This document shows, piece by piece, positions 21,605-36,100 of a DNA stretch of 64,000 nt. A program made the translations under genes and the position numbers. The notes under the pieces are model-generated. The model had not been told where the DNA came from, did not search any database, and worked only from the letters and a program-made list of their open reading frames with translations. Position 1 is the stretch's first letter. Each line of letters opens with the position of its first letter. Origin of the DNA: Lithospermum erythrorhizon (Eukaryota > Streptophyta > Magnoliopsida > Boraginales > Boraginaceae); contig JADFUC010000709.1 of assembly GCA_019722365.1 (NCBI GenBank), positions 1,054,001-1,118,000 on the forward strand, read 5' to 3'.

Positions 21605-24600
21605 TTAAGTACTAGTGCTCAGTTGCAAGTCTCTGGTCTCACTATGAACCTCTTCAGCCTTTAGACCGGGAAACTGTCCTATGTCGTGTCCCTTGAGAGG
21701 CTGAAACTCGTTTTGTAAACCGATAGAAAAGTCATCTGGACACGATCCACCACTTTGGAAGTAGTCTGATATCTGTTATGGAAAACTATCTATTTTAACA
21801 TTACTGTTAATAATACTCACACCGGGGAATCGGGGATGCATCAGAAAAATAACTCAAAAATATTGCTAATGTATTCATTTTAGAGGACAGCCATACGTTC
21901 TATTTTCTCTAAAGAAAAATGCAGACGATACATGCAATATTCTTAACAATAACTCATCTGTTATCACAAACACATACAGTAAGCTGGTGTACAAAGAGAA
22001 TAGAGATCATGTTTACATGATTAGCAAGTGCCATGCCACTTAACGCTGCAACTTCCAAACTTGAGCCTAAAAGCCAATCACCACATATGCCAGCTCTTCC
22101 TTGAGCATCAAATATGAAGGGTATGGATGGTGAATTAGTTGGGAGAGCAGCACCCCTGCATGTAATGGGAGAGACCGGAGAGTTAAAGTATAATCTAACT
22201 ATTAAAAAAATAACTTCAAGATAGGTGTTGTGACATCTTTGTGAGTATAGCACATTCTTAAATGCAATTATGCATTGTAATACTTGTGCAAAAATATTGA
22301 CCAACCGACATGATGATATATGCATCCTTACCACAATTGTAACCGAGAATAGAAGGGTTTAAGCAAGTCTCTAGATAGGCCTAGTGCATCCTCAACTCCA
22401 TGAAGCATGGCTTTCTTCACCTTCTCTGCAGTGACATTTGGAATACTTTCCTGATAGAACACAAATGTAAACATAATAGGCTTAAATACATGTTGCATTC
22501 CATAAGCCTTCTCACAGAAGGTATATGGACTATTTTCCTTACTATTCCATTAGAGGGTACTTCCTAGAGTGCATGTTGCTGGTATGGTACTTAGTGCCTT
22601 GTACCATATAACAGGTGAAAAAAAAACATTTAAACAGTGTTTGGTCAAGTGATAACGGGTAAAATCAACTGCTGGCGTATCCTTGCGAAAAATGGCCTAA
22701 GCTCTTTAGGTTCGGTTAGAAAAGTATAAGTCACTTATGTACATTTCGATTGGCATGGACAAGAAGGCCAAACTTACTCACTTGAAGAATGTCAAGATTG
22801 TATAACCAACTAACCTGTGGTACTTTGTTTTCCTTCCCAAAAGTGGCTGTGCTAAAAATTGTCCAGCAATCTGGACCATGGCTAGCAGAACCAAACAGCT
22901 TCTTTGTATTATTGGCCATCCATGACACAGAATCAACCCCTTTAATGAATGCCCCTTCTAAAGTAGCTAAATTGGCTGGCATGGAGACTATCCCTCAAAA
23001 GGCCATGCTTCCCAAATGGAACTAAGTTCCAATCTCTGTAAATGAAGTATAAAGTTTAACATAGATTGCTAAATGATCAAAATCTAGTGTAAAGAATAGT
23101 GTATCCACCTTCATTTGTCTTGCTATAAGTGGCAAACCTGATGAAGCCAGCAAACGATTTGCACATTTTCCTGAAATTTGATATAGTCGATAGCGCTATT
23201 AATATCATTTATACAACTATGTGATACACTAATATGCTTGAAGAATATGAACATCGAACAAACAATGGAAATCAGTAGAGACTGGATGGCCATTCATGTG
23301 GAAAATCGGTACACCAGCACTAAGGTAATGTAACAAAATAAGGGAGGGAGGTAGAGAGGGGGGAGGGGGAGGAGCGCGAGAGAGAGCAGGAAACATAATA
23401 AGAAAAATTCATCTTTAATAATGTAAATGAAAAAAAAAAAAGACTTGAGGGAGTCAAAATCGAAATCAATACAGGATATCAGAGTCCTAAAGACCAAAAG
23501 TCTAAATTAAGTATGGGGAACAGTGGAACACAATTAAAGATTGATATTTCGTTCTTTGTCCTGGAGGGTGTACTGGCAATGTTAAATTGGGTATATACAC
23601 ATAGGAACCAATTTCTCTTATTCCATGCTAAAGAAACATACAGAGTCTAATTATCAAATTCACTTAAAAAGAGAATTTCAGGGAGTAAATTCTTTAGTTG
23701 CTTGGACGCTAATTATATGCTGAAAAAACTTTTTCACAAGAAAAAAAGAAAAAGAAAAAATGAATATAAAAAAGACCAGTACCAACCATTGTGTGCAATG
23801 ATAATTGCATCAAATTGTCCACAAGGTTTTCCATTCTCTTTCATGTGCCACATGCCATTGAAAGGTTCAAGTGTACTAATCCAACAAGGCCTTTTCACAT
23901 CAACCATGGACATCTGCACACAATTTTAGTAGTAGTTATTGAAAAAAAAACATTAAATATACCAGCGAATATGCAACAAGGCATGAAAAAGTTTCATGAG
24001 TAACATCGTGATTCAAACAGAGCGAACAAAAAGAAGAACTCAGAGAGCAGTATGCCAGTATTAGTATATCATGCACCTCAGAAAGAATTGAATCTGCAAG
24101 GGGACGCATTCCATTAACTCCAACATATCTTGGAGGAGTAGGAGGCAAAGGAATAAAGTGACCGCCTTTTTCAATCTCTCCGATTGTCCCCTGCCATTGA
24201 CGAACTAGACCATCCTTGGACCATTTGTCAACCAGCTCGGCAAACTTGGGGTCGGTAACAGTAAAGAACTGAGCTGCGTGATCAAATACTAGTGGCTGAG
24301 GATCAATCATCCTCGTTCCCAATCTTCCTCCTAAGCCATGAATACCCTAAAGTAGCTAAACATAATGAGAAACCCGTCACTTAACTTTTCATCATGTGCG
24401 ACATAAGCTTATATTCAGTGTCAACACAACTGATTATAAATTTCAAATCCTGTGTAGCAAGAAAACTAAGTGTAGGTGAACTAGGGACTTGTTGGTGTTG
24501 TTATTAAAGTGTGTGTAGGTAAAATTCCGTAAATTCATTTTCTACTATTATTGAATTACTGCAAAATCCCTCCATGGCTGATTTTCAGGTCGCTTCTTGG

Positions 24601-25973
24601 CTCTTGCTATGAGCAAAGTAGCACAAAATTCAGTTAACATTCTCCAGTTTGTGAGGAAGCCTCTGACTCGCAATTGATTCGAGTACACTAAAAAAAGAAA
24701 GATTTTGGTTGCTTGTTCTAAAGCATTTTCACTTCATTTCAGGTAAGTGGATTTCTAGTACAATTAACTAACACCAAAAGAAAAGTTTTTCAATAGCAAA
24801 CACACATTATTCTCCCAAAACAATGAATTCATTGGACCATGAAAAACTAAAACCAAATCCCGTTCCAAAATTTACTCACTTGGTTATCCTGCATCCCTTC
24901 TTTTAATTCAAACTTAATTTTCTATATACAGATTACAGACAACTCCAACAATTGTTAATTCCAGGCCTACCAAAACAAACAAACTTAGTCCCTCTATCCG
25001 TTTCTAGATAAAACCAACAACTATCTCTAATTCACTATCGCTCTTTGAAGTCTCACAACTAGACTGCAAAAAATTCAAACTTTATATGCAGTGCAGTGAC
25101 TTACAATATCCAACTACACAAATGCTTATGCAACCAATATAAGAACAATTCAGCAACAACTACAACTACAACTACTTTTAACTTACTTTGATTGAAATGA
25201 TTATTAACTACCAACAACTAACAACTAGCTTTAACATCTACTTTATATCTGAAATTCCATTAACATCTCTCAACATAATGTTCTCCATATAGACAACTCA
25301 AAATATTGTTAATTTCAGGCCTATAAAAACAAACTGACTTAGTCCCTCTATGGATTTCTGGATAAAACCACCAAACATTCCTAATACACTATCACTTCTT
25401 GAAGCTTTAACAACTAGTCAACTAGACCATGAAAAAAACACACATGATATTCAGTTACACAAATGCTTATGTAACCAATAACATAATAATTCAGCAACAA
25501 CTAACAACTAGTTTAACTTCAATTTAAATAAATATATTCAAACATGTCATAGTTTAACTTCACTTGAAATGAATATTCATGCATAATATACATAAGTATA
25601 AACCAAATAAAGAAAATCCAACTCACAGTATCAAATACAGTGGACTTAATCCCTCTTTTCTCCAAATAAAGTGCACAAACAAGCCCAGACATGCCTACTC
25701 AATAATGCCCATTAGGGTCTTTCTGAATTGAGCAGTGAACACCACCTGCTCTTGACTAAAGCTTTTCTTCATTACAGAGCTTCTTGACCTACCATAAGAT
25801 GGTTTTCTTGATTTTGGTCCAGTTCTTACATTGTTGGACATAGGTGGTTGTTTTTTGTTGGGTTTTTTTATGTCTTTATTGTTGTTGTTTGGTTGGTTAC
25901 ATTGGATAATGAATTTGATGGGTTTGTGAAGAGGGGGGAAAGTGGAAGATGGTATACGAGGAAGGAGGAGCAT
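21605..25973 (-). pseudogene. Plastid-type FAD/NAD(P)-binding oxidoreductase (renalase-like) with frameshifts
   Basis: Flavin amine-oxidase-like enzyme of unknown substrate, resembling remembered At3g04650. The first exon (ATG 25973) begins with a Pro/Ser/Lys-rich plastid-type leader and SRKPSYGRSR. Later exons read GMSGLVCALYLEKRGIKSTV, GIHGLGGRLGTRMIDPQPLV (24.3 kb), VDVKRPCWISTLEPFNGMWH (23.9 kb), GKCANRLLASSGLPLIARQM (23.1 kb), GAFIKGVDSVSWMANNTKKL (22.9 kb), ESIPNVTAEKVKKAML (22.4 kb), RAGICGDWLLGSSLEVAALS (22.1 kb) and ISDYFQSGG with GHDIGQFPGL, stopping at 21605. Exon 1 is out of frame across the Rossmann dinucleotide motif: QKDPN, GIIG and GMSG lie in changing frames and a TAG appears at 25693. 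A second cluster of one-base shifts lies near 22980-23030, between LELSSIW and the GAF exon. As written no full protein is made. The other exons are clean, so sequence error is a real alternative to decay. Confidence 0.85.
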
Positions 25974-26477
25974 GGCTGAGTTTAGGATAATGTTTCTTGA
26001 TCCAACTGTTTCATAAAGATTGCATTTTTTTTATACATAGTTTTATTTGTCCGACTAATCGACGATACCAAAATTATGAGTTAAATAGGAATTCCCATAA
26101 TGAATCAGTATAAGGAAAATATTTCAAACAAATACTAGTAACTATTTGCACAGTGTAAATCTTAAAACTTCTAACAATTACGGAGTATATTTATGAATAC
26201 ATTTTGTAGGGGGGGTCTTCTTCATGTGTGTGTTACAAATAAGATACAAATATATACAACTCACAAATCAATGAAGTCATCCACAGATGAGTAAGAAATC
26301 ACCATCAAATTGTGCCATAACATTTGATCCAACAATGGGGTAAAGTTCAGACTTTTCCACCATTTTTCATAAGTAAAAGCAAAACAAAACCAAAAGACTA
26401 TTTTCTTGTGACTGGAGTGTATCATCAGCAAATGAGCTCGATCGTTTGATTTAGTAGTTTCAGTTGCATCTTCAACG
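25974..26477. other. Intergenic between FAD oxidoreductase and WVD2-like genes
   Basis: Short AT-rich spacer between two minus-strand genes. It holds the oxidoreductase promoter and the 3' UTR of the WVD2-like gene. One TACGGAGTA 9-mer is at 26179. Nothing else recognised. Confidence 0.5.
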
Positions 26478-28622
26478 TTAGCAGTTCTTGAATTCTCCCA
26501 TTTTCACTTCAATGATAGCAGGAACTGAAATCTGCTCAGGGATTTGAGTCGTTTTTGTTTTCGTTTCTGACACAACACAAATATCCTTTCTCTTTTGCTC
26601 CAACTTTGTGGGAAGAGTAACAGAAGTATCTTTTACTTCTTTAGAGCGAATCACCTTCACTTTAGTAGATCCATTGGAATATTTAAACTTGCTAGGCCCA
26701 TTGGCATTTCGAGTGCCAGAAAGATCCTTAGATTTTGGAGTATCTGAGGAAGCACTAACATCTTTACAAACACCAATGCTGTGACGAGTTGTCCAGGCAG
26801 AACATTTCTTTTCATCTATAGGGGTCTTGATAACATCGCTACAACTCTTTCTCCGTGTGAAATTTGGCGATTTGGGACGAGTCACTGGCAACTGTTACAC
26901 AATTAATGAGATTTAAGCGAGTCAAAGCAGAGATGAGTTTCAACGATGATCAAATAGAACCAAAGAGATCTCGACCTCCCTTGATACTGGGATAGGATCT
27001 GGTACTTAAACAATTAGTCTACACGCAGTCATGCTAGTATGAGATATGAACCAACTGTTTTATACAATTAAAGAGAAACAAGCCAACAATATGGAATATA
27101 GATTACCTTTTTCAGCTCAACCTTTGGGGGAGGGCCTTCATGATAAAAGCTAGGAACATGATTCGCCTTGTAAGTCATGGACTTCCTGAGCTGCTTTATG
27201 ACCTTTTCTTCCTCTTCCTAACATTCATGACAAAAAATAAAATACGAAAATTATTTGGCTCCTTCTCTTCAAAGGATTCAACTCATGCGAAGAAAGGAAG
27301 TATAGACTATATTAAGAAGTGAAGTATACACCTTGGTTCTAGCAGCGTACTCAAGTCTCTCAGCCTCTAAAGCTTTTTGTTTCTCTTCTAACTTCTTTTG
27401 GAACTGAAACATGAAGGCCAAGGAAAGATTTGATAAACTACTTACTAGACTAAATATGAGAGAGAGAGAGAGGGAGAGAGAGAGGGGGAGAGGGAGAATG
27501 AATCAAGCATGGCAATAAGATAGGTGATGCGCCACTCAAGCTTTCGATTAAGATACCTCCTTGCGTCTCTCAGCACGTTCAGCACCTCTAAATGTTGGCG
27601 CCATAGGAACAGTAACTTTGAATTTGGCACTCCGTACAGATGTGGCAGCACTGTGCATGCTAAGGAAGAACAAGAGAGAAACGGAACATTATGAAATAAC
27701 TTTATATAGGTACCACAAATTTTGAAAAGCAACACTGATTTTAATTAGACAAGGATACGAGGAAGCCAAAGAGTATGCATCTTCTTCATCGTGACGTGTC
27801 TTGTGGCTGTCAGGATGCAGATCCTTCTCGGATGTCCAAGGCGAGTGCGGCTGAAAGAAATTTTCAAGTGATCAAGATTTCCCTATATTTAGCGATCGGT
27901 GTGTTGTACTGAGATTGATTCAGTGATGAAATAAATTTGGCAAACAAGGATAACAGAAACAAGCTATACCAGGTTTAAAATAGAGGAGAAGGGAAAGCAC
28001 AGAGTATTTTTTTAGAACAAGGGGATTGAATTAAATCATTTTTTAAGATTGTCTCGAATCAAATAATAACTCTATACTTTGACTAACAAAGCTTATGTGA
28101 AGATATGGTATTATTATAGCATCCGATAATATGTTACCTCCAGTCATACTTTACTAGCAAATTAGATATACAAGTGTTTCTACTTCCATAGTTCCATTTA
28201 TCTTTCTACAATAAACAAAGAGAAATAGCATGCCTGTGGACATAGCAGAGAAAGCAATTTGGTACCTGTAATTTGTTCTGAGTCATCGGGGTATGCAATT
28301 CATTCGTCTTTGATGGACCGATGGCAGGAGTAGGGGAGCTTGTTTGCACACTCTGAGCAGCATTAGTCTCTGGAGAATTTAACATCTTCTCGTTTGGCTT
28401 GATGGTCACGGCCTTTATTTCTCCCTCAGTGTTTATGCTTAGCACAACCGGAGATTCTTCATTGGCCATTCCTTTTGGTTCTGGATCCTTCACCACATTC
28501 CCTTTCAGTTGAACTCTTAAATTTATATTTTTTGCAGTCTCATGGACTTTATCAAGAGCCATACCGTTTGACTTGGCAACGGTTTTGCTGTCAATTCGAA
28601 GACCTGTAACATCCCTCCCCAT
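26478..28622 (-). CDS. WVD2-like TPX2-domain microtubule-associated protein
   Basis: Member of the WAVE-DAMPENED2 / WVD2-LIKE family, which binds and bundles cortical microtubules and affects anisotropic growth. The ATG at 28622 opens [11 protein letters not shown], a typical MGR(D/E)V start. Exon 1 (28266-28622) is a Ser/Thr/Lys-rich leader. The next exon reads [20 protein letters not shown]. The TPX2 domain is spread over three small exons: [19 protein letters not shown], then [20 protein letters not shown], then [20 protein letters not shown] followed by [17 protein letters not shown]. It includes the family's KLEEK signature. The last exon (26478 to about 26892) is a basic tail beginning [17 protein letters not shown]. 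Total about 380 aa, as for WDL1-type proteins. All junctions read in frame and no defect was found. The next gene (FAD oxidoreductase) is the same neighbour as in Arabidopsis, from memory. Confidence 0.9.
27459..27497. repeat. (GA)n purine-rich microsatellite
   Basis: GA/GGGA repeat in an intron of the WVD2-like gene. A similar GA/GGGA tract lies at about 23340-23390 in an intron of the FAD oxidoreductase gene. Confidence 0.85.
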
Positions 28623-30071
28623 TTTCCTGCATAATTAAACCAAAAAAACATTTTACTATGATAAAAGGTAGTCTATCATATCTAGATTATTGTATATGTA
28701 ACTAACTTATGAGGAAATGGTCCATCAAGCAAAGCCTTATTTCATATATCACAGATCCCACACGAACTAGATATCTTTGTGACACTACCAAAACAAGTAC
28801 CAAGTAGTTGCTAAGTCTCCCATCCAAACAACATTTCCCTTACGGAAATGTAAATTTAACAATTTATATACTACCACCTAAGTTCCTATCATAAACATTA
28901 AGCTCAACATTTCCCTTACGGAAAAACGATTGAATTTAGATATCAACTAATATGACTTTTTCTCACCACAGGCATTCAATACATCTGCCTATCTAATTCA
29001 ATTCAATTGGGGTTTTAGTTTTTCAACACAAATGTTTAACCTTTTAATTACATCTATGAAAATTACAAGAAAATAATACTCCGTATTATTGAAGCTTCAA
29101 GTCAAACTTCGCCTCTCAAAATCGCAACTTGTAAATCTACCAAGAAAACTTCTCTAACTCAGACTCAATTAAATTTAGAACATGAGTCACATCTCAAGAC
29201 ATAATCTCCTCTACCAACCTTGACAAACATAACAATCAACTGACGTTTCAAAATGAAAGGTAATAGCAACTAAATGGAGAGTTGGAGACAACTTCTACAA
29301 TACAACAAGATTCAAAATTTAATATCAAGAAAATGAGGCCCTAACTATACTACTCAATCCATACCTCAGCAGCTGAGCTACCTCTAACTATCAACCAAAA
29401 CCCATAGAAAACTCAAAGAAATGATTTTTACTATTAAGTTATTGGACCCTAAATTTATATATTTTTCTTCATTCCAATAATATTAATTCATTCACACCTC
29501 CTTATATCAAAATTTTGATCCTGATACTGCATGCTTGATCATTACATGTATACATACAATTATGAGGCAGGAACCAACAAAAAACTGGAAAAAAAACTAC
29601 ATGCAGAAAATACTAAAGAACGTAGTATATTTAAAAAAAAAAAGTTAAGCAAAAAAAAGGTAAAATTTCCTGCAAGATGAAGACTTTCCTAAATAAAATT
29701 GGTTATAGAGTAGACCCTTTTAGCCGATATATTTTTATTTGAATATATATCTTTATCAGATGGAATAATCTACGTGAATGCAACTCTCTGTAATAAATAA
29801 TGGATATTGTTTGGTAGTTTACCGCCTATGAATTTTAAATTTGGAAAAAGATTTTATTTTGAAATTATATGGACAAAAGTAATCAATTTAATTTGTTATG
29901 TCATGATCAATTTGTGTCTTTGTTTTGAACTTTTGTAAGTGGCACTAAGCTGAGCTGTTATACACACATCAAACAGTGTTTGGTTGGCAGTTAAATGACT
30001 ATTTTGCTCCTACATTTTTAAATATAGTAATTAAGGAAGTTATATTCAGGGATAAAATAGTCATTTCATTT

Positions 30072-30170
30072 TAGATTTAATATAAATGCTCACAAATTAA
30101 CAAAATTAATCCGTATACATTAGATTGAATATAAATGCTCACAAATAAACAAAAATATATTCGTATACAT
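30072..30170. repeat. Two-copy tandem repeat of about 49 bp
   Basis: TAGATT(T/G)AATATAAATGCTCACAAAT is followed by an AACAAA word and ends in TCCGTATACAT or TTCGTATACAT. The unit is repeated head to tail at 30072-30120 and 30121-30170 with few differences. A recent local duplication. Confidence 0.85.
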
Positions 30171-33100
30171 GTATGTAGATATATATGATATAGATAAATA
30201 TAATTATATGGATATGATTACTTAAATAAAATAAAATAAATTTTTTTAATTTTAATCATTTGTGCTTAAATTGTCGGGTGTCATTCTTGCAAATTTTTTC
30301 TTATTTTCCTTATAATTAGTTCATACGGCATTTTGAACTTTGATATATTAGCTCAAGAAACAAAGACATTAATGACAAATACATAATCAAACTTCTTCTT
30401 ATGTGAATAAATTCTCAGCATGGTACATATTTATTTAAAATAGACTACTTCCGTTTTTTTATTAATTGTCGTTTCAGTATAATTTTTTGTTTTGAACATA
30501 ATCAAGCTGCTTTAAAGATAATAAATCGCATCTTTACATTTTTAATAAAATTTCGACTATTTTTCTCTTTAAATTATCAACTAACCAATGATATAGTTTT
30601 AATCGATTGTCAATATACTTTTTGACTATTTTATATTTTTGCAAATTTATGTTGAAATGACTATTTTTTAAACTTTCATCTGACAAGCCTTTGCCCAATG
30701 GCCCACTAGCCCACGCTAATACTCTTTACTACCCCTGTTGATGGATCATTTGTTGAAGAGTGAAGACTGAGACCAGTGTCCATAGATAACACATTTGAAG
30801 CAAGAAAGAATTGTCTTTGTTACCATGCCACTTGTATTCTGAGTAGAAGGGTAGTTGAAGACATCAGAGTTCTCCTTTAAACATTTGTTTATCCGTATCC
30901 CTATAAAAATGAATGTCCAGTTTCTACATCAAACTCGATATTGAATAGATGGAGCCTGGGTTACCTGTATAGTGAGCTCTCTGCACCATTTAATACATGG
31001 ATCTCCATGGTTGTGCCACATGTCTAGCTAAATTGTCTCATTGGTATATAACAATGTACATTAATTAAAAAATATTAAGCACTTTCTTAAAGCAGCAAAG
31101 TCCATGGACTCACAGCAAGATAATGACAGTGTTAAGCTGAATCATCATAGTGCACATGTTCATGATCACCAAATTTGTGTAATGCAAAAAGCTCATGGTA
31201 TTGGTCCCAAAATCTTGAATTTTAAGAACAGAGATGAAATATTTTGGCCATCCATTAGCATGTGACTAATAGTGCAGGTCGGCATGAACAAAATAATGTT
31301 CGAGGAAAATTGTCCACCAACTTTCCTGCTCTCATTTGCTACCATTTTGCCTACGTATGTATATCTGTATATGGTGTTTTCCATTGGCCATTGACAATCA
31401 AAAGAGTTGTCCTATATTTTGTCTTCATGGAACAATATAATATCTGTATATATATGGTGTTTCATTTCTTCATTTAATCATACATTCCTAATAACACTAT
31501 ATACTAAAACCTTTACCAGAAAAAATCAATTTTAAAGTATGTGTTCTTATATATGAACTTGAAAAAAAAATTGGATTGGGGGGTAGTGACAAACAAAGAA
31601 GAAACTAAGTAGTTAGACATTTTTTTCAATAGAGTACAATACGAGTGAAGATCATAACTCTAGCTCGATCGTCACAGTTAAAAAGGGAGACTACATAAAC
31701 TATAGCACATATATTGTACTCCCTTATATAATTCTATCCTATATATATCTCATTGATTAAGAGGGGAAAATAGAAGCCTTATTTATTACTTTCATTACAA
31801 GAAAGAAGATAGATCGAAGAGCCTTTGGGTTTACTAAAATATGAAGGTCGGCACACTGGCCTCTTTTTAAGGAGTTTACATACATACATGCGCTTGCTAA
31901 AAAATGCCGACATATTGATTATCGTCATAGATCTTTTAATATCGGCAAATAATTTCCTTAATTAAATATGCAGCAATAAAATAAATTTGGTAAATCGCAT
32001 TAAATCGAGGTGGAGATTGAAGCTTTAGAAACATAATAAAGGACCATTCGTGCAGTACATGTGGAGTTTTTTCAGGTGTTTGTTTTTAATCTTAACCGTC
32101 GATCACTTACTCTTTGGCCCAACGACTAATACGCAATTAAAAGCAGCTTTAATTTTGCTTTTTTTATATAATAGAAAGATCATATCTCGTGTCTTATTTT
32201 GCTTCTTTTTTCTTTCTTTGTTTCTTTATTTTAATTTGCATTTAGATATTTAATTTGAAATTGCTTTAAATTCTTATAACCAATCAATCTATAAAATACT
32301 CATTTTTAAGCAAATTTAAAATCAATCAAATCTTCTCAAATTCAAATAAATACAAAACTATCATTGATTTTCATAACACTTAATTTCATTTAAATTATAC
32401 AGATAATTATCTGTTTTGTGACAGACGTGATACTAAAACACCATTATATTTTTACCAACGATATGCACTAGATTTTAGAAAATCCCTTATTAATTCTTAA
32501 TTATAACATGTAATATTTTTATAATCGAATATGCTAATAATATCATATCGATATCTAAGTATTTGGGCATGTAACACCATCACTAAAAACATCATTATAA
32601 GATGATTGCTGTTACATACATCGAATACGTAAAATTATATGTGATTACGCTTTGAAATATCATTTCTATTACGGGTATCAGATGTAAAGTAGTTCGAATA
32701 CCATCTATTTTAATAACGTATACACTAGTTTTATCATGATACAAACAGACTATATCGTGTAGAATTCAGATAAATGTAATAAAAAATAACATATAGTATT
32801 ACACAATCAGATAAAGAAAATTCCCAAACATCAACAACACATCAATTTTCATTTGCTTTTTTCAACTTTGCTCTCGGCTTCTTCCATCTTCTACCATATG
32901 TGTATCTCCTCATCTCTCTCATCTCTTGTTAATCTCAATCTCCAGTTTACTGAGCATTTGATTTACTACAAGGCTCATTGGCTAAGGTATCCAAAACACA
33001 AAAATGACAAAACACATGCCAATAACATTGTCACGTAGAGTACCCATTATGCCAGATAATATATACATCTATATGATATTTTATAAAATAAATCAAATAA

Positions 33101-36100
33101 TTATTACACTCACCTGCAGACGGGCATTCCGTACCACATAAATACATAATCATATTTTCATATATATTATTACATTAATTGTTATGTAATTCAAAACGCA
33201 TAATAAAATACCTCCAACTAAAATAATCAAATTATGCATATTATCATATCAACAATATATACTGTGATTATATTTATCAAACAAATACAATTATATTAGA
33301 ATACGGTATACCAAATCAGAAGATATATATATTTTTATACATAATAAAATTATTATACGATTGAGCATAAGATTGATAATATAATATCAAAGTAATTTTA
33401 TTTTATACGAGAATACGTGATGTTATACAATTTATGTCATGGTGATAAGATGTAATAGCGAAAGACATTAATATCAATCAGATACCATACATTGCATTAT
33501 ATTCATCAACCTCGTATATCATTACATTCAAGAGCTGCAGATATCAAGATACTAACACTAAAGAATTCTTAAAATAATCAAACTGCTCATCTCTAAATCC
33601 ACAACATCCTTATATTAAGATCATAACACTGATTCATGAATTCACACCCTGTGCCTTCAAGCATCATCATACAAAATTACAATAAATCGATTTAACAAAC
33701 AAACTTCAAAAATAATTATTGTGTAACAACAATAACATCACACATCTAATAATCGCATCAAACTTAAAACGAATATAATCCAAAGCAATTCAACCATGCT
33801 ATGTCAATTCAACATGGTATTTTTACTTTAAATCGAAAAAAATCAATCGAATTAGTACTCTAACGTTCAAAAAAAAATGCTTATTTTGCTATTTTTCACC
33901 ATTTTTATTCAATTTTTGGTTTAATTATTGCTCCTTAACTTCCGAATTTCATTTCACTTGAAGTTTTATTATTACATATTTTATGAAAATTTGTGAGAGT
34001 TTTTTTGGGTTTAGGAAGTTTTAATGTTGGTATAGTATTTAATGAAATATATTTATTACAAAAAGAAAAATAATTAATAGGATGATTAATATTAACATTT
34101 AATGAAAGATCTCCATTACAAAAAGTTTAAACTAATTATCACAGACTTACTATATCATTTCAGAAGACTACAACCAAGCGTGAAGATTCAAATACAACTC
34201 AGATACGTAAAATTCAGTGACTAATTGTAAACTAATGCAAATTCTAAAAACTAAGTTTTAATTTTCGGCTAAACTTCGTGACTAGTGGTAATTATATTCG
34301 ACGTTAAATATAGCTAAAACGATTTCATTGTTTATTAATGAAAATAAAGCATATTGGAGTTATTATATATTTTTATTACGTAGTAGAAGATCGAGTACAT
34401 ATATATATTTTTATCTATTCTGTACCAACTGAAGCTACTCAAATTATTAAAGGCCAAATCAGGTTGATTAGAATGTATTAGGGCTAAACCCCATAATAAT
34501 AATGATATAGAATGGGTCGGACTGGCACCAACTGCTAATAAAACAAGATTAAGTCCGTTTTAGTCACATCTTGGTTACTTACTTCATTCCCGTGACCCTT
34601 GAGAGTACCAACCCGTGATTATTCCCTAATTAGATACAAGGGAAGTCTATATCAAATGCACAACGCTAAAGAATGTTTCTTATTTTTTGTTTAATTTTAT
34701 CTTCAATTAAGCTTTTGATTATATAGTATATTGAATTTGGTATCATATAGATTATAGCCTCAAATAAGAGGTATTGTGTTTGAGTACTATTGGGTAAACT
34801 TTCATGTTTATCAGGCTTCAACCAATTCAATGAATTGGATAGCTAAAGAGGAAGATGATGTACATCAGAATACTTGACGAAAAATACAAAATATTTATTA
34901 TAGAATTAAACCCCACTTATATGCTACAATTTTCAGTTTCTAATAATTTGTGTGGTTAGATGTGAGTTATAATTATAGAGGTCTAATCTCATCACATTGA
35001 CACACACAACTGCACAACGCATACTTAGATGTGAATTGACAACGTATCACCATATATTATACGGAGTAATGGAATTTGAACTATACATCTATCCAATAAA
35101 ACTACATCTACATACTAGCTAGAAAAAATAAACCCCACCCTTAACAAGTTCAAGTATTGCTTGTCAATATATATATATATAAAGTTGTCTAATTGTGAAC
35201 ACTACATGTCCTTGATATCTGATCTAAAACTCCCATATATTCTAGATAATAGAAGTACATAAATCCTCACATTACATAACGCACCAAGAGGAGAGGAGGA
35301 TCTCAAGCGCAAACACCAACATATCTAATTTATGGTGTTAGATTATCTGTATTAATTCGTGTATCAAATCTTGACTCAAAGTCATGTGTCAAATAAAGTA
35401 TGAATCAATGTTAGTTGATATTCACAGTTTAAAAAAAAAATACATATATAATTATCAAACTCTCACTCGTGACAGGAAATGAGATCGAAATCTCTTGTAC
35501 TAATTTCTTTCTATGTGCGCATAAAATTCCGCAAGATGGATCTTTTACATCTACGTCCCCATGCATCACAAGATTCGATTGAGAACTTTTCCAAGGATGA
35601 TGATCTAGGTTCTACTTTGTTCTTAATGATGAAACAAGAAACTTGAATAATTAACAACCATAACTCTCTATATATATGGCTATATGTATGTCCATATAAA
35701 TATTCTTACGTGATTTGAATTGCTTCCACCCGTGAATGTATTAATTCTGTTGTCTTTCATTATTCACCCCCTCCCCCTCTTCCACTTCCATGGCAGCCAC
35801 AAGCTACTAGAAAACAACCAAGACTCACGAGAATTCATACATTTAACATCAAATGCCACAAAAACCAAATTCATTTTTCATTTTCAAAAGTATTATTATT
35901 CTAACATCCTTTTGTTTTTTCCCTCGTATCTAAGTAAAACTATCCAACCATCACCACATATGTTGCAAATAATTCAAGAACTATTCCTACCAACAGACAT
36001 CATTTTTGTTTTAGATGATTATCGACCTAAAAATGAGTTCACACTTCACATGAAACAACTGAATTTTTTTGACCAAGTATGATTGCTAGATGTTTAAAGA

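Noticed and set aside
23340..23400. GA-rich tract as a CRISPR-like or regulatory array
   Set aside because: It is a simple purine repeat in an intron.
32853..33038. Possible first exon of a small secreted protein
   Set aside because: The short hydrophobic start is followed by background-like sequence; no splice partner or family resemblance found.
35720..36082. Open frame of 120 codons on the plus strand
   Set aside because: Composition follows the AT-rich background, with no domain, no codon bias and no neighbouring exons. Probably chance.
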